Part shown: one piece after another, positions 5,134 to 6,935 of the stretch | Layout of the letters: each line of letters opens with the position of its first letter | Position numbering within the stretch: the first letter of the stretch is position 1 | From: JBGPIT01 sp041485125 | Lineage (GTDB): Bacteria > Desulfobacterota > Binatia > UTPRO1 | DNA: 6,935 nt | Direction of reading: 5' to 3' | Assembly: GCA_041485125.1 (NCBI GenBank) | Contig: JBGPIT010000273.1 | Location: 1-6,935 of the forward strand | The notes under the pieces: generated by a model | What the model was told of the DNA's origin: nothing | Databases searched by the model: none | The model's input: the letters and a program-made list of their open reading frames with translations, nothing else | Program-made: the position numbers and the translations under genes

Positions 5134-6935
5134 ACCGTCCAGGTCGGGTTCGTCCCGCTCTGCACCTGGCTACCGCTGAACGTGAGCGGCGTGCCCGGCA
5201 GCGCGTCGGCCTCGAGCAGGAACGCGTTCAAGGTGAACAGCGTGCCCGACATCACGCCGACGCCCTGCATGCCATACGACTGAATGTCGCCGATCGCGGT
5301 GCCGGGCGGCAGCTCGATCGCGAGCCGGCCGATGCCTTCGCTCACGCGCGGGTTCAGCGCCACCGTGAAGCTCTGGTTGTGGTCGGAGTAGTAGGTGACG
5401 CTGTTCACGACCGCGATGCCGCGCAGCACCTGGCCGCCGACGTCCAGGTCGATGTCGTAGTCGACGTAGAGATAGTTGCGGTCGTCGCTGAGCTTCTTCG
5501 TGTTGGCGTTGCCGAGCGGCTCGATCTTGTCCTCGCGTATCATCTCCTTCGTCATCAGGACGTAGGAGATCGGGTCGAGGTCCATGCCGAGCTCGCGCGG
5601 CAGGCCGTTGTCGTCGAACAGGAAGGGCACGAGCGTGAAGTGCAGGGTCGACTCGCCGTCGTCCGCGATCAGGCCGTTCCCGGTCGAGGTGCGGACGATG
5701 GGATGCGTACCCTGGAAGGCGCCGTTGAAAGTCGCGAGCGAGCCGCTCTCGTCGGGCCGGAAGCGCACCGCCTGCAGCACGCCCACGTCGCTGACGTCGA
5801 CCTCGAAGAAGGTCTCGATGTCGGTGGTGCGCCCGTAGCGCGCGATCAGCACGTCGGGGAACTGGCCGGTGCCGCCGTCCTCGTTGGTCCAGATCATGGT
5901 GTAGCGGTAGGTGGTGAAGCCGGCGTGCGCGATCGGCCGCGCGTAGAGCACCACCGGCATGTCGCTCACCGCGTTGCCGGGGTGGGTCCCGGTCGCGATG
6001 GGCACGATGTTCAAGTCGGCGTCGAGGCCGAGGAGGATCGGCGCGAAGCGCGTCAGGTCGTAGCGCGGATCACCGCTCGTGATCGCCTCGATGCTGGCGG
6101 AGGCCTCGATCAAGACCGGCGAGTCGTCGGCGGGGCTGAGCTTCTTCTCCTGACGGAGCCCGATCGTGTGATCGCCGGCGGTGACGGCGCCGAGCAAGAG
6201 GCGGTACGCGGTCGGCGCGCTGCTGTGCACGACGATCGTGCCGATCTTCGTCCCGTCGAGGTCGTAGCTCAGCACGACCGACTCGCGGCCGAGCGTTCCC
6301 CAGTCGGCCGTCGCCGCCGCGAGCGTCAAGGTCGCGACGCCCTCGCCCGGCGCGCCGACGGTGACCGGCACGATCTGGTAGCCTTTCTTCCCGATCGAGA
6401 TCGGCAGGATGCCGTCGATCCAGTCGCTCGCCGCGTCGCAGGTCGCGGCGCCGCCGCACGCGCCGACCTTGTCGATGTTCGTGACGCAGCTCGCGCGATC
6501 CTTGGCGAACTTGTCCATCTTGCTGGTGCGCCGGCGGATCAGCTTCTTCGAGACCAGCTTTCCGGCCTGCGCCGCACGGGCGTTACCGCAGGCGTCTGCC
6601 GGCGCGAGCGCGCAGACGCCGAGGTCGTCCCAGGTGGTGTCGTAGAAAGTCTCGGCGAGCGCGTCGAGGTTGCAGTCGAGCAGGTCGGCACAGGTCTGCG
6701 AGAGGCCGTACGTTGCGTCCGTCGCATCCGGCACCGGACACGCGGTCGGGCAGACCGGCGTCCCCTTCTTGCCACACGCGGTGAGCGCCTTGATGCGCGC
6801 CTTCACGTACTTCTCGATCGTCTTCGGGACGCTCACGATCTCGGCGCTGCAACTTCCCGGGCACTGGGCCGCCGCCGGACCGGCAACGACGAGGAACGCG
6901 AGCGCGAGCAGCAATGGGCGAACAGGGCGGATCGA
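5124..6935 (-). CDS. Secreted protein of unknown function: 12-Cys helical module plus Cys-free beta-rich body (5' end outside window)
   Basis: I do not recognise a named family. The frame stays open to the right edge, where it reads SIRPVRP before LLLALAFLVVAGPAAAQ. The two Arg make a natural signal-peptide n-region, so the true start is probably just beyond the window. The TTG at 6914 is a formal alternative giving 596 residues but would leave a signal peptide without positive charge. Counting from that TTG, cleavage is expected near AAA/Q (16-17). Residues 18-159 hold all 12 cysteines among Lys-rich helices (KYVKARIKALTACGKK; KLVSKKLIRRRTSKMDKFAK), which implies about six disulfides and an oxidising location. 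Residues 165-280 look like a beta-sandwich (VVLSYDLDGTKIGTIVV, GDHTIGLRQ), possibly ligand- or carbohydrate-binding. Residues 285-596 form another beta-rich part with conspicuous motifs TNEDGGTG, RYGRTTDIE and YLYVDYDIDLDVGG. No catalytic signature of a known enzyme class is evident. It is convergent with the metallophosphoesterase, with 7 bases between stops. Confidence 0.85.
   Translation of the reverse strand, partial: SIRPVRPLLLALAFLVVAGPAAAQCPGSCSAEIVSVPKTIEKYVKARIKALTACGKKGTPVCPTACPVPDATDATYGLSQTCADLLDCNLDALAETFYDTTWDDLGVCALAPADACGNARAAQAGKLVSKKLIRRRTSKMDKFAKDRASCVTNIDKVGACGGAATCDAASDWIDGILPISIGKKGYQIVPVTVGAPGEGVATLTLAAATADWGTLGRESVVLSYDLDGTKIGTIVVHSSAPTAYRLLLGAVTAGDHTIGLRQEKKLSPADDSPVLIEASASIEAITSGDPRYDLTRFAPILLGLDADLNIVPIATGTHPGNAVSDMPVVLYARPIAHAGFTTYRYTMIWTNEDGGTGQFPDVLIARYGRTTDIETFFEVDVSDVGVLQAVRFRPDESGSLATFNGAFQGTHPIVRTSTGNGLIADDGESTLHFTLVPFLFDDNGLPRELGMDLDPISYVLMTKEMIREDKIEPLGNANTKKLSDDRNYLYVDYDIDLDVGGQVLRGIAVVNSVTYYSDHNQSFTVALNPRVSEGIGRLAIELPPGTAIGDIQSYGMQGVGVMSGTLFTLNAFLLEADALPGTPLTFSGSQVQSGTNPTWTVTP

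Noticed and set aside
6904..6914. TTG at 6914 as the start codon of the unknown secreted protein
   Set aside because: Reading continues upstream with SIRPVRP to the window edge, giving the charged n-region that the signal peptide otherwise lacks; the start is probably outside the window.

Overview
The window is GC-rich (by eye roughly 70%) and tightly packed with bacterial genes. It most resembles an uncultivated soil or sediment lineage formerly filed under Deltaproteobacteria (Binatota/Desulfobacterota-like or Myxococcota-like). The basis is the secreted Cys-rich CNDGNxC-type repeats and the Cys-rich helical N-terminal module of the last gene, both of which I associate with those MAGs. This placement is inference, not a search result.

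Layout, left to right: (i) the 3' end of a classical short-chain dehydrogenase/reductase on + (2-394); (ii) convergent to it, a two-gene minus-strand unit of secreted proteases: an upstream multidomain chymotrypsin-fold serine protease (3577-1676), then, 7 bases later, a two-lobed retropepsin-like aspartyl protease (1668-403); (iii) a 249-base divergent intergenic region (3578-3826) holding several short palindromes; (iv) a plus-strand membrane-anchored calcineurin-like metallophosphoesterase (3827-5116); (v) convergent to it, a minus-strand secreted protein of unknown function (5124 to beyond the right edge). The last protein has a 12-cysteine N-terminal module followed by a cysteine-free, probably beta-rich body.

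Three of the five genes (both proteases and the unknown protein) have signal peptides, so the window is mainly about extracytoplasmic proteins. The two proteases belong to unrelated catalytic classes but are adjacent and probably co-transcribed, which suggests a shared extracellular or periplasmic job. No link is visible between them and the dehydrogenase or the phosphoesterase beyond position. No RNA genes, CRISPR arrays, insertion sequences or phage genes were seen. The most interesting items are the uncharacterised C-terminal domain of the serine protease, the unusual residue at the bottom of its predicted specificity pocket, the paired-protease operon, and the unrecognised Cys-rich secreted protein.
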